This document shows positions 1 through 10,700 of a stretch of DNA of 64,000 bases, one piece after another. Source of the DNA: Portulaca oleracea (lineage: Eukaryota; Streptophyta; Magnoliopsida; Caryophyllales; Portulacaceae); assembly GCA_029582165.1 (NCBI GenBank), contig CM055888.1:35512908-35576907 (forward strand). The letters are read 5' to 3'. The notes beneath the pieces are model-generated. The model was not told where the DNA came from. It was given only the letters and a program-made list of their open reading frames with translations, and did no database searches. Position numbers and translations under genes: made by a program. The stretch's first letter is position 1. Every line of letters starts with the position of its first letter.

Positions 1-474
1 CATAAGGTCGCGGGCGCGAAGGCTTGCTGGCCAGATGAACTGATCGGTGTCAGCTGCTGCGTAGCGGGCGACACAACTGAGATGACGGGCGCGACAAGGG
101 CGTGGCGGGTGTCACCTTAAGCGTAGCAGGCGGGACAACTTCCTGTTCCCTTCCCCTGTCTTCTATCCATGCTGTAACGCCCGCTACAAGGATTGTAGCG
201 GGTGTTACACCTCTACTTTACTTCAGATATGAGGAAGAGGTTCCTGGGTCGACTCCGCTTCGGCTCTAGGCTCGACTCGGCTTGGCTTGGCTCGGGAAAT
301 CACTTGGGATTCCCTAAAAAGCCTCAATTTAGCCCGTTTTCCTTGCATTTGCTCCAAAAGTGTGAAAACCTGCAAAACAACTAAAAAGCTAATAAAAACG
401 ATGAAAAAGACTTGGAATCGAGCAAAAATAGCAAGCCGAAAGGCGTTATTTAGGCCTAAAACCGGGCCTAAACA
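1..474 (-). mobile_element. LTR fragment, type A-like (subtype D)
   Basis: Read on the minus strand this begins TGTTTAGGCCC at 474 and runs off the window. The first 200 bases match the start of the segment ending at 18435, and more distantly the type A LTRs at 16480 and 28224: the phrase 'aggcctaaa', the 'ggcttggctcgggaaatc' stretch and several G/C-rich near-palindromes around gtagcgggtgttac recur. It abuts a broken retrotransposon ORF at about 507 with no polypurine tract between, so it is probably an insertion or rearranged end. Confidence 0.7.
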
Positions 475-506
475 CTGACTTGCTTGATGTGTCTTGTGCT
501 GATTAG

Positions 507-1476
507 TTGACTGCATTAGGAATTCATCCTGATTATGTGAATTCTTTGTGTGATTCTGAAGTGTGTGATGATGTTGTGCTCAATGAGAATACTTTTAATG
601 AATCTTTAGTCACACCTTTATCCATATCATTATGTGAGGAGAGGATTGAATGCCCTGATGTCAATTATGATACATCTTTCGTAGACGAGGAGTCTAGTGC
701 TAGTTCACTGGCCCATCTTGTTGATCTACGCTCAATCTCCATTTGTGGATCAATATGAGGATTCATCTATAGTTACTCCTTCTCATTCTCTTCTAACTCA
801 GGATATTGATTTCCATGATATATCTGTGTGTGAATATGAGTATTTCACGATGGGTTACTACTTCTCCACTTTCACTTTCGACGATGTTTTGAATGATGCA
901 CCTTTGTCTTCTGATAGTTACAGTTCTTCTGATGAGTCTGAAATTGATGAAGATGAAGATGTACCTTCTTGTAATGTTGGGAGTGTTGTAATATGGTATA
1001 ACCCTATTTTTTCCTTATCACCCACTGATGAATATGATGAATTAAATGAAAGTTGTGAATTAGAGTCTGTATTTGATGAAAATTGCATTGAGGTTGAGTG
1101 TGAGGATTCTTTGTGTTCTAATGAAATTGAAATTGTTTCCCCACCTCCCCTTCATGTGATTTGTTTTCCTAAACTCCTTTCTCATGAACCTGAGTTTATG
1201 AAGTCCCTAGGTCTTTTAGGAGGGTATAATTTCTTCACGGATCCCTATAGCAACTACCTATAGGATTTGCCTAGGAAAAACAATTTTGTGCATTCATTTC
1301 GTTATTTGACTGATTATTCCAAGGCAATCGATAAATTGTTGAGAGCACTAACATTTGCTAATGAAATTTTGAGATTGTGCTCTTATGTCCACATTTCTGA
1401 GATGCATTCAAGAGTGCATGACTTGTTACTACGGGCATTGAATGGTTCTGAGATGGTACCCGATATCTTGAGGTGA
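507..1476 (+). pseudogene. Broken copy of acidic retrotransposon ORF
   Basis: This is a decayed relative of the ORF at 20242-21944. It covers only the C-terminal half and is split by a frame change near 700-750 and a TAG at 1261-1263. Matching blocks are the acidic Ser/Asp/Glu stretch (SSDESEIDEDEDV), the VGSVVIWYNPIFSLSP block, and the C-terminal block ending HDLLLRALNGSEMVPDILR. The product has no recognisable catalytic domain and its function is unknown. It is followed by the pyrimidine-rich, PPT-like sequence typical of the 3' side of these elements. I infer it is the 3' part of a non-autonomous LTR element whose 5' part is missing, because an LTR fragment in the opposite orientation abuts it. 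Confidence 0.65.
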
Positions 1477-1810
1477 GATGGAGTGGCTGATGCTCCATAG
1501 ATGGTTTTATAATTCTGAGACTTCATTGGTTGGGTATATTCAGTACCCAGTCAGGTAATATCCTTCCCTATGTTTCTTTTCTTCTCTTATTTTCTTTTTG
1601 TGTGTTTCTTTTTCTTTTCTTTTGTGTGCTTGCTTATCTCTATTCCAATGAGGACATTGTTGGCATTTTTGTGTGGGAGTGACAGTGGCATGCATGCCGA
1701 CTTGTGTTTTTCTTTTGTGTGATCTTTGTTTTCTTCTTTGTGTGGTGTCACCTTATGCACAATAAGGACATTGTAGAGCTTTTGTGTGGGAGTGGGGTGG
1801 CACAAGTGCT
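1477..1810 (+). other. 3' untranslated tail with two polypurine-like tracts
   Basis: No gene. A T/C-rich stretch is followed by two diverged copies, about 105 bases apart, of the phrase 'aggacattgt ... tttgtgtgggagtg' (about 1649-1680 and 1767-1798). The same phrase occurs 3' of related ORFs at 15115-15160 and 22146-22185. In plant Ty3/gypsy elements a 'gtgtggggg' tract like this serves as, or lies just before, the polypurine primer for plus-strand synthesis. Confidence 0.55.
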
Positions 1811-3364
1811 TGTAGGACCCGGAAAAATTCCCGTTCGGGGAATTCGATTTCGGATGCGCTGCTTAAATGATCGAGAGCTGACTAAGGTTGCTTAATCCTT
1901 AAATAAGGATATTTTTACTTTATGAAAATCGTTTTCGGGATGATGAAACTTTATTCATTTACAAACCTATTTATATTATTAAAATACTCGAAATTACACA
2001 AAAAATATTTTATTAATGATTTACACTCAATCCATCCATAAACTCGGCCGAAGAGGCAAAACGAGGCCCACCTAGGAGAGTCATAGGCCGCTTGACCTTT
2101 GACGATTCCTTAGATGGGCCTGTCCGTCCTCAGCCCAAGGGAAAATGGGTAGGAAATGGCAAAGGTCATGTGACCTATGCCATTTTCCAGGCTCTTTTCT
2201 CTTGGCCGGTTCCTTAATCTATAAAATGAAGTGTAAAATCATTAATAATTATTTTTTTAGTAATAACGTGTATTTTTAATAATAAAAAAGGTTTATAAAA
2301 GGGAAAGAGTCGTCAGTCAATTTAAGGGAATCGACAAACCAAAATAAAGAAATAACTCCGGTCTACGAACCTGAATTCTGAATCCGGGGGCAAGGTTACG
2401 AATTCGATAATTAAAAGAACTCTCGAATTCGCCTGTTAGAAAACAGACTCTACTAAAATCGAACTTGAAATGAAATGAGCGGGGAGAAGTTTAATAGATT
2501 TCACAACTTTATATTCTAGATCATGCAATATTAGAACAAAGAGGTTTTTCTTTACAAAATATATACAAGTAAAGAAATTAAAGCGCAAGTTACATGATTA
2601 AATATAATAGTAAAGAAAGGCAAACCTTGCTAAATGGTGGACAAGATGGAAATAAAGATCGATCCCTTGACTTGACCTTGGTTTGGAGCTTTGAATGAAA
2701 GGATGAGTGCAAGAATGATGAGAAAGGTGGTGTATGGATGATGATGTGGTGATAATGAGGGTGATTATGTGAGAGAATTAGAGAGGTAGAATAATATGGA
2801 GAGAGTTTTGGTAGTATGATGATGATAGTTGATAATGAGAGATGATGAAATGAGGGTGGAATGATGGGGTATTTATAGGTGGAGAGGTGACTGTTTTGGA
2901 GGGAAGGGTGAGAGACACATCCCACTAATCATGCCTCCCTATGCAAGCTCATAGGTCAAGCGGCCTTTGACAATATTATGGTTAATCCGAGGTCAACACA
3001 CGTGTGCTATGATCATGAGATTGCTTGGGAAATCTGGCGCCAATTTTGAATATATTCGCGAAGGCTAAGCGGCCTATGAGATTTAAGCACACGGATTGCT
3101 GACTTGGCAGTCAGCAGTGGACCGGATGTTTAATTCCAAAGGCTAAGCGGCCTTTGTGAAATTACATGGGCTGGATTCTCGTGATGGGCCGGACTGTGAT
3201 CTTGTGAAGGTTAAACGACCTTCATGTCTTTAATGTGGCCGTTTTGATCTGTTAGGACTGTTTTGACCATACCATAGGCCCAATGACCCATTTTAGTGTT
3301 CGACCCATTGACTTGCTGAGTTTGACTGGTCGGGATTTTGTCGGTGCGAATCCCGATGTCTACA
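1811..3364 (-). mobile_element. 3' LTR of a Tat-lineage element (type F)
   Basis: On the minus strand the segment starts TGTAGACATCGGGATTCGC and ends GGGTCCTACA, giving TGTAG...CTACA termini. The start resembles the LTR at 45921 (TGTAGACACCGGATTTTGGC). A promoter-like CTATAAATACCCC lies on the minus strand near 2865-2878, and almost the same string lies in the 45921 LTR near 46480. Directly outside its 5' end is a polypurine tract. I infer it is the 3' LTR of the minus-strand element whose integrase lies at 10701-11747. The far boundary (1811) is the less certain one. Confidence 0.65.
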
Positions 3365-3379
3365 GAGAGCCCCCACTTT
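3365..3379 (-). other. Polypurine tract
   Basis: On the minus strand the sequence is CAAAGTGGGGGCTCTC, ending exactly where TGTAGACATC of the LTR begins. This spacing and the aaagtgggggc core are what is expected for the plus-strand primer of a Tat/Ogre-type element. Confidence 0.65.
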
Positions 3380-3467
3380 GATTGAGTTCGAATAGGACGA
3401 AGGTTAAAGTACCCTGATATGCAAACGACCTGATACTTGGTGATGAATGCTGGCGGTTTCTGAGTAG

Positions 3468-3930
3468 CAACTGGAAGAGGATGGTGCCTTTTAGCGGCGA
3501 CCGGGCGACGACAACCTTTTAGCGGTAGCTGGATGATGGTGGTTCCTTTTAGCGGGTCCGGGCGACAGAAACCTTTTAGCAGCAGCTGGATGATGGTGGT
3601 CCCTTTTAACGGGTCCGAGCGACAGCAACCTTTTAGCGACGACTAGGCGACAACAACCTTTTAGCGGCGACTGGATGATGGTGGTCCCTTTTAGCGGCGA
3701 CCAGGCGACAACAACCTTTTAGCGTCAGCTGGATGATGGTGGTCCCTTTTAGCGGCGACGGGCGACAACAACCTTTTAGCGGCAGCTGGATGACGTTGGT
3801 CCCTTTTAGCGGGTTCGAGCGACAACAACCTTTAAGCGACAGCTCGATGATGTTGGTCCCTTTTAGCGGGTCCGAGCGGCATCAACCTTTTAGCGACAGC
3901 TAGATAATGGTGGTCCCTTTTAGCGGCGAC
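3468..3930. repeat. Tandem repeat, about 57-bp unit
   Basis: About eight imperfect copies of a unit made of two modules: a 'caaccttttagcgRcagctgg atgatggtgg' part and a 'tcccttttagcgggtccgRgcgac' part. Each module contains ccttttagcg, so that phrase recurs about every 25-32 bases. Lies between the polypurine tract and the antisense PMD gene. Confidence 0.85.
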
Positions 3931-4390
3931 CTGAAAATCACAAGAAAACAAAGTGTTAGTTTTTCTAAAATGTAAGAGAAAAGATTGGTTCAGGTTTTTA
4001 CCTGAGAGGATTATAGGCCTCGGGAATCCTTGGCCCGCGAGCTTTGGGCCAACAGTTTTGAACTGTGTGGGCCAAACGACTTTAGTTTGATGGACCGCAA
4101 AAAGTTTGGGTCGCATATTCGGGCCATGGTTGAGTCAAAGGCTACACGGCCTATATCATTTTTGTTGGGATGATGAGGGACTTTGGCCATGACCGCCACG
4201 AAGGCTAAGCAACCTTTGATTTTTTTTCTTTTCCTCGTGAATGGGATCTAGGTGGGGCCTGACCCACATGTGGATGCAATTGAGCCACGTCGCCTTGTCT
4301 CCTTCTTGGGTGGCAAGATGATGACCTTTGGATTTTCAACCAATGAAACGCATTTGGAATCTCGAGGCGGGTCCTAGAAACGAACGATTC
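3931..4390. other. Non-coding stretch upstream of the antisense gene
   Basis: No gene seen. The stretch contains two degenerate copies of the motif aaggctaMRcRRcctWt (near 4138 and 4200), which recurs in the non-coding parts of this element at 2080-3210, 5825-5990 and 9510-9660. Confidence 0.5.
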
Positions 4391-4401
4391 CACCAAGCTT
4401 T

Positions 4402-4412
4402 TCTATAAATTC
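4402..4412 (+). promoter_or_regulatory. Candidate TATA box of antisense PMD gene
   Basis: The string ttctataaattc lies about 115 bases before the ATG at 4523 and is followed by a T/C-rich leader ('cattcattcatttcattcactc'). This is the layout of a plant core promoter. The position is inferred from sequence only. Confidence 0.45.
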
Positions 4413-4713
4413 AATGCATTCTTCATTCATTTCATTCACTCATCCTTCATTCCTTTATAGCTTCTTCTCTCCTCTTAAAGAATTTTATTCCTTTGAAGAA
4501 AGAGTTCGCGTTTTCTTAGAAGATGCAACCCCGAAGCCAAAGAAATCCTCCTCTTCCCCATGCGGCGGCATGGCCTCATGAAAGGGCTTCTCAGCGTAAC
4601 TTTGTACCCGGTGCGTAAGCAACTCCTTCTGATCTCACTATTCGGTCCTGGAATCATGCTTGGTATTACCGTTCCCACAACAAGGTGACTTTTGAACTTT
4701 CTTTTATGCTTAG

Positions 4714-5598
4714 TGTTGAAGACAGGGTCAAGGTCCTTCACCGCGCATCCGCGAAGGACCTTAGGTTTTGATGAAAGCCAAAATCCGAAAAAGGGAAGTT
4801 ACCTTATATTATAATCTGATTATATATTCTGATTATATAATATATATTCTGATTGTGTGATTTATTTGTAGATATAAATCATAAGGAAGGCATAAGGAAA
4901 CAAATCAACAAGAAAAATGGAAGGAAGAGAAGATTGGGAAATCTCCAAGAAGAAGGAAATAAAATCAACAGCAAAGAAGGAAGGTGAAGAAGTGAGCAAA
5001 CAAGGAAATAATCTTGTTTCCAACGACTACCATCCTAAACAACTATCAAGCCTCTAATATAAATAGGAGACTTGAAGATTGGAGACATAGGCGATTCCAC
5101 GGAAGTAATCGCGGAGTAAGAAATCCGGTTGGATTTCTCCGAGTGTGTAACGAATGGTTCGGTGGTGAAAGTAGCCAGTAAAGGACCTCTGGTGAAGGTA
5201 TAGCCAAGGACCTTGGTGAGCATTTGTTGTGTCTACATGTGGTGGAGAGATGGTGTGTAGCAGAGCCTTGACGGACAAAGGCTGTGTGAGTTTGTACTTC
5301 AATGTAATCCATCGTGTTCCAAATCGCCACTAGGGTTTTTCCTCGACGATCCTTATATGTAGCTGACTCAAGGACATTCAGTCTTGGTCAGTGATCCTAT
5401 CAGTAACTGCTTTCGAACTGTTACTTCTTGTTTTGTTTTGTAAGTGTAACTTGTTCTTTGATTGTTGTAAATCTAATGAGGTATTTTAGTTACACCGTGT
5501 TTTGATCCTTAGCTTGAAACCAAGGAAGTTTGCTCTAACGTCCTTACCTAGTGTGTAGATCTTAATTGTGAACTTCATCCCCCTCTTGGTCTCCAACA
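4714..5598 (+). mobile_element. Solo LTR with perfect target duplication
   Basis: The segment starts TGTTGAAGACA and ends GGTCTCCAACA, an imperfect terminal inverted repeat, and is flanked on both sides by the 5-bp direct repeat CTTAG (4709-4713 and 5599-5603). No internal coding or primer site is present. A TATA-like ctaatataaataggag lies near 5054-5068, setting the orientation as plus. This is the footprint of unequal recombination between two LTRs after insertion into the antisense PMD gene. The family (copia or gypsy) cannot be decided from the LTR alone. Confidence 0.9.
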
Positions 5599-5603
5599 CT
5601 TAG

Positions 5604-6221
5604 TTTAGTGTAACAATTAGCAAGAACGAATTTGTATTTTTCATGTCTTGTCGATTTTTAACTATTTTAGGCATGCTTTTGTTGATGCATATTTGTAGCT
5701 TAGGATATAGAATAATTCTCTTTTTTTTTTAATGCATCTCGACCGAAAATCCGAGTTGTATTTTATAAAATGGACCAAAATGCCTTCAAACCGAAAACCA
5801 AAAAAACTCGGCCCATTTGTAAGATAAGCGGCCTACATAAAACAAGGCCCGCCCCAAGTTTCGGCCCAAATGACAAGTAGCGGCCCACCTGAACAAACAA
5901 AGGCTAAGCGACCTTTGTCCATTTTTGTGGGCTTCTAGCATGTTTTTGGGCCGGGTCGATGGGCCATTTATCCAATAAAGGCTAAGCGACCTTTATGAAT
6001 TTTTGCTGGGCTTCTGATGCGATTTGGCCTGAAATGTTGGACCATTTACCCAACACATTCTGTTGGGCCGCGGGTGTTGTCTTGTGGGCCGTGGTAGTGA
6101 GCCCAACAATCAAATTTAGGCTGGGTCCTGCTAGGGTCCAATAGACTGTATTCGGGCCCGAAATGCTATATGAGCCCCCATTTTAGATAGCGTTCTGAAA
6201 TTCTGTTTGCTGCCTTTTAGG
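5604..6221. other. Intron-like spacer with recurring motif
   Basis: No ORF. The spacer carries three copies of the aaggctaagcgRcctttR-type motif (near 5825, 5901 and 5970) and ends in a plausible splice acceptor 'tgctgccttttag' at about 6221, directly before the PMD reading frame. Confidence 0.5.
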
Positions 6222-9161
6222 AAGATGCCCTGAAAACTTGCGGTAATTTAAAAGACCCCTTGAAAGTTGCAGAATGGATCCCTGGGAATTTTGTGAATGA
6301 TACACTAACCGTGACAGGTTTTATGCCATTTTGGAAATGTTTAGTGGCCTAGAACTTTCGGACCTTTTGTATCATAGGTCGGGCAATCGCCGAGAGGTTT
6401 TGGGACACTACCAATACCCTCCATCTGCCTGTGGGTGAAATGACTGTAACACCCAAAGACTTTGTTATGATCACTGGTCTTACTTGGGGTGGGCAAAATG
6501 TAACATTCCATGTGGATATTCCTCCCACAGTCTTAAATATGCTAGGTCCAGTGATAGCATGACTTCGTCATGGACAAGGCCTGTCAAACCTCTCTTTTAC
6601 GCATTTTTAAGCGAGCCTTCATGATGCGAGCTTCCAAGATTTACCTGACGAGCAACGCCACTTCATTTTCTTGGCGTATATCCTTTCTGCAACCCTTTTC
6701 GCCAATCGTGGGGATAACATTGTCCTATCGTGGTTCTCAAACCTTTTGAATTTCGACAATGTTCGAAACCTGAATTGGGGCAAGGCAGCTTATGCTGACT
6801 TTATTCATGGGCTTCACCGCGGTGTGAGAGTTTCACAAAATGATGAACCCATCTTTCTTCACTTGGCTCAAACTCGTTTCTAGTACGACCCCTCCCTGTG
6901 GAAGGTGCTCGAGGTATATATCCAAGACTCTTCTTACTTTGGTGTCGGTCCCCTTTTCTTTTCCTTCAGACATTATGTTTATGCAGTCACGGGCCTATGA
7001 ATACATTTTGTCCTTGAGTGTCCAATCAAAGAGGGGTAGGACAGTACCAGCCACTGAGTGTTGGACTATCGAGGGTATTCATGGGAAGAAATATAAGCTA
7101 GGGACTCTCGACCTTGTTCGACGCACGCTGGACAACCTTACTTCGGTATTACTTCATTCTCACCAACTTTCTTTTATTTTCCTCTGCATTCTAGTCTTAA
7201 CTTCTTTTCCCTTTTGCAGACTCAGGTGAACTGGCGTCCATGGGTTGGTTTTAATTTGGGAGAGTTACCAGCCCCCTCACATTTAGTAGAACGTGACACT
7301 CGTCTTCGCCTTCTGATTGAGGGGTCCTCAGGTTACGTGTAGTACTCGGGAGAAAGAGCCTCGAGGCAGATCTTGGGACGTCATCCTGGCCTCAACCCCT
7401 TAGATCCTCCAAAGAGCATGTTTGAACCATGGCGTATCGACCCGGACATTCTGAGGGACATGGTTCAAGGTAAGGACTTCCAACAATTCATCAAGGAGGT
7501 CCAGCCAGATCAGTTTGATAAGGAGTTCGATTGCTACCTCAGCCGCTTAGCTCCCAGAGTGGTATGCATATTTCCTTATCTCCCTTATCGTGCTTTTGTT
7601 GTTTCTAACCACAGAGTCTACAGCTGGGGCCTTATGCCAAGGCTGCTAAAGTGGAGGTTCCACCAGAGGAGGAGAAGATCGACAATTTCTTAGACGTGGA
7701 ACAGAGCAACGAATGTTCTGTATTACAGGAGTTTGAACAGAAACCAGTAACTTCCGTCCTGCGCTGCCTCCTTGTCATTCTTCTTTTCTTGTGAATAACC
7801 CTGGTTTTGTCTCATTTCAGCCAAAGTGGCCACGCCTTCGGCGTATTGTCAAGGAATGGAGCACCATGAAGAAACACATCCATCAAGTGTTCACTGGCTC
7901 TAGCAGATATCAGGGTAACGTAGTTAGGGACACAGATGTGGAGGCTGATGCAGAGTCTGTTCCTAGGGAACCACCACGATGCTCAAATGTGGTTCTTCCC
8001 CGTCCGTAGCCCCCACATCGTTCATCTGTAGGGGAGTATTCTTCTCGAGGCCGATCTCGGGAAGAGGTTGATGGGTCTTCACATCCTCCTCTGGTACCTA
8101 TACCTAAAGGTCGTGGAAAAGGCATTCTGCTTGAAGGTCAGAGTTCCACGGGGTCTCATTGCAGCAAATCTGTCTCTAGAGATCGTCGTCCTCCAAGCAT
8201 GGAAGAAGATATGGCTCAAATGTCATTAGAGGAACCTTTAAACCAGGGTGGTTCTTATCACAACGGGGGAGGCTCTTACCACGGCGAGGGGTATGGCGAA
8301 GATACACGGGCACCTTCTTTCTGGGTTGAGGATGCCTCGGAGTCCAGCGCTACCAATCGACCCTCTCATTCTCATAGGACTCCTGCATCGATGCGCTCTG
8401 GTCGTCGGGGTCGAGAGATAGTGGTAAGAGATCATGATTCAGGTGCATCTGTAGGGTATCTTGGCGGTCAGGCCCTAGCAGATGACGCTACCTCACATCC
8501 TTTACACCCTATCACCCCTTACACGGGTGGTTTTGGCATGTATCAAGGTTATGGTACCTATCTTGAGGAGTGGCCAGTGCCTACGCCTGATATTGGATCT
8601 TCTTGGCCAGCTGGTTTACAAGAGTGGTCAGCGCCTCAGCATTCCTGGCTGGGAGGATCTAGCTCTTCCGGGTGGCCGGTGCCTGGTTATGGTACCGAAT
8701 CTGCATGGCCTGCTCCCTCTACTGGGTGGTATGTTCCTGAGCACTCATGGTTAGTTACTTCTCAGGGATCTCATGGATCTTCTCCTTCTCACACATCGGC
8801 GACTCCTCCTCCTATATCGCCACCGCCACGAGATCCTTCTCCGGTGCCATCGCCACCTCGAGAGCCTTCCCCTATGGCTCCATCACTTTGACAACCCTCT
8901 CCCGTAGTTCCATCACCTCGACAGCCCTCTCCTATGCCTTCATCACCTCTAGTGTGGGATCCGTCTCCAGTGCCTCCACCAATTCTACCAATTCTTCCTT
9001 ATCCCATCCTTACAGGTTTTGATCCAGAGGCCGGTCCGGATTATGATTCTTGGGAAACCTATTTTGGGACTGCTGGTGCTTCAAATGCCGTGAATTCAAA
9101 TGTTGGTGGTGACCTGGCTGAGGACAGCAACGATTCGAGCTCTCTGATGTGGTTCGACTGA

Positions 9162-9930
9162 AAGCTCTACCTATATGCAAGACTCATGCAAGACCTCCTT
9201 TTTTTAATTTTATTTTTATGCACGACTTCTAATTTTTATTTATTAATGCAAGACTTGACGCGTGTAAAATTTTTATGTTTATTAATGCATTCTCATTATG
9301 CTTTTCTACATGATGGGATTAATCCCGCATTAATCTTGCTTCCCCAAAAAGAAAATAAAAGAACAAAAAAGTTGAAAACCTAAGTGTCGGAGTAATCTGG
9401 AGAAAGAAATTTCTGAACCGAGCATCAATGGATCAAACAACAAAACCTGAGACATATGAGAGAGACGCAGTTGGGCCGTTTAGATCACCAAAGAAAAAAA
9501 GGCCCATCTGACTGCAAAGGCTAGGCTGCCTTCGAGTGCCAAATATGGGCTTGGGCCACTTCAAAGTCTAAGCGGCCTTCGTTGATCAGAGGAATGGGGG
9601 AGAGTGTGGTCCACGCACGCGTTGTGTCTACATCCAGCAAAGGTTAAGCGACCTTTGCTATTGTTTTCTTTTTTTTTTTTCTTTTTTTTTTCTAGCCGTT
9701 GAAGATGGGCTAAAATCATGGGATTGAGGGGCAACGGCTATATGACCATTTTCTGATGATTTTGCTCCATTTTGAGCTTGGTTGAAGAACCTCGAACACC
9801 TTCTGCGTTGGCGAACTATTGTCAAAGGAAGAGGAGATATACCGATCTTCACTCAGTAACAAAATGGATCGCATTCTTAAAGGAGCCTCGCGACATCTCA
9901 TGGTGGATTGAATGGTGGCATATCCCTGAA
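9162..9930. other. 3' flank of antisense gene, non-coding
   Basis: A/T-rich 3' sequence with three diverged copies of the phrase 'aatgcaagact / atgcacgact' (9176-9260), then three copies of the aaggctaagcggccttt-type motif (near 9510, 9562 and 9635) and a T-rich tract. No gene seen. Confidence 0.45.
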
Positions 9931-9933
9931 TAG

Positions 9934-10350
9934 GTGACCCGTGATTCACGCAACGCTTATGTTTGTATTGTCGGTCTGAAGCAGATGACATATTACTTCC
10001 CTAAGCGACTGCGGAGACAAATGGGTTGGAAGCAGATTATTCCTGAGCTGCTTTGCGAAGCCCTCGAGCATTTGAAGCTTCGTAAGCCAGTAATAGAGTC
10101 AGGGTTGGAGTATTGGGAGAAGAGACCAACACTTCGTGCTCCTTTGAAAGCACAAGTATCCCATTATGCCGATGCTGGTTATCATGGATGGATAATTGCA
10201 GCTGTCGAATCTCGCCGTGCTGGTGAGGCGAGAAGAGAGCAAGAGGTGTCGTTTGTGAAGGAAAGACTTGGTCCTCATACATCAGTAAAGGATCGATTAG
10301 GCATTCAAGTCTTGGCAAAAGACAGGCTAGGCCCTACTGTCGAGACGTGA
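9934..10350 (+). pseudogene. PMD-like C-terminal fragment
   Basis: A 138-codon open frame. MTYYFPKRLRRQMGWKQIIP resembles the conserved end of PMD domains ('P.RV.RQFG..Q.IP'), followed by an ESGLEYWEKR segment and a W-containing block. The end is a degenerate repeat of 'K(D/E)RLGP'. It could instead be a gag-like piece, since similar '.DRLG' repeats occur in some Tat gag proteins. There is no clear start context, so I treat it as a fragment of a second antisense gene copy. Confidence in the PMD link is moderate. Confidence 0.4.
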
Positions 10351-10700
10351 AAATCAAGCAGGCGAGTATATAGACCCAAAGATAAAGAGGGTGGCCCGAG
10401 CGAGCCTAGAGACATGGAGACTGACCATGAGACTACTGGCGAGGTAGACAAAGTGAAGAAAGATTAGAAGATGGATAAGAAGAAGGAAGGAACTGAATCT
10501 GCTTTGCCAAAATAATCGTTTATTTAATTTTCTCCTTTTGAATTTTCTTATTATCAAGTAGTGTACTTGCATTATTAATGAAATAAAAGAGAAGACATTA
10601 TCCGCAATTGTTGTGTTCTTTGCAAATTTTATCTTTTATGAGCACTTTTCTAAATATAAGCCAAGTGTCTAAAAATTGGTTTTTCAGTTGCTTGTTTATA
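10351..10700. other. Non-coding spacer
   Basis: An A/G-rich then A/T-rich stretch between the plus-strand fragment and the end of the minus-strand pol. AATAAA-like strings occur near 10578 (gaaataaaag). Nothing else supported. Confidence 0.4.

Larger units (their letters stand above)
4523..9161 (+). pseudogene. Antisense PMD (plant mobile domain) gene of the Tat element, decayed
   Basis: A multi-exon gene antisense to the surrounding retrotransposon. Supported pieces are an N-terminal exon from ATG 4523 (MQPRSQRNPP...), a PMD exon about 6222-7145, then 7220-7561, 7615-7746 and 7821-9161, with GT/AG boundaries between the last four. PMD hallmarks are AIAERFWDTTNTLHLPVGEM, then FVMITGLTWGG, and RHFIFLAYILSATLFANRGD. 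The long last exon is low complexity: Gly/Tyr-rich with repeated 'eWp.P' phrases, then a Pro/Ser tail, ending LMWFD. It is broken by several in-frame stops: TAA after VPGA near 4612, TAG near 6350, stops near 6560, 6607 and 6881, TAG at 8007-8009 and TGA at 8889-8891. PMD proteins are related to MAIN/MAIL and occur in transposons, and an extra antisense ORF between pol and the 3' LTR is known in Tat-lineage elements. Any role in transposition is unproven. A solo LTR interrupts it after the first exon. Confidence 0.75.

Noticed and set aside
3468..3930. Possible CRISPR-like array
   Set aside because: The units have no constant repeat with unique spacers, and the context is a plant retrotransposon; it is an ordinary tandem repeat. 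The 142-bp units at 60593 were rejected for the same reason.
5035..5330. Three overlapping minus-strand frames
   Set aside because: They lie inside the solo LTR and in conflicting frames, with no homologous motif.
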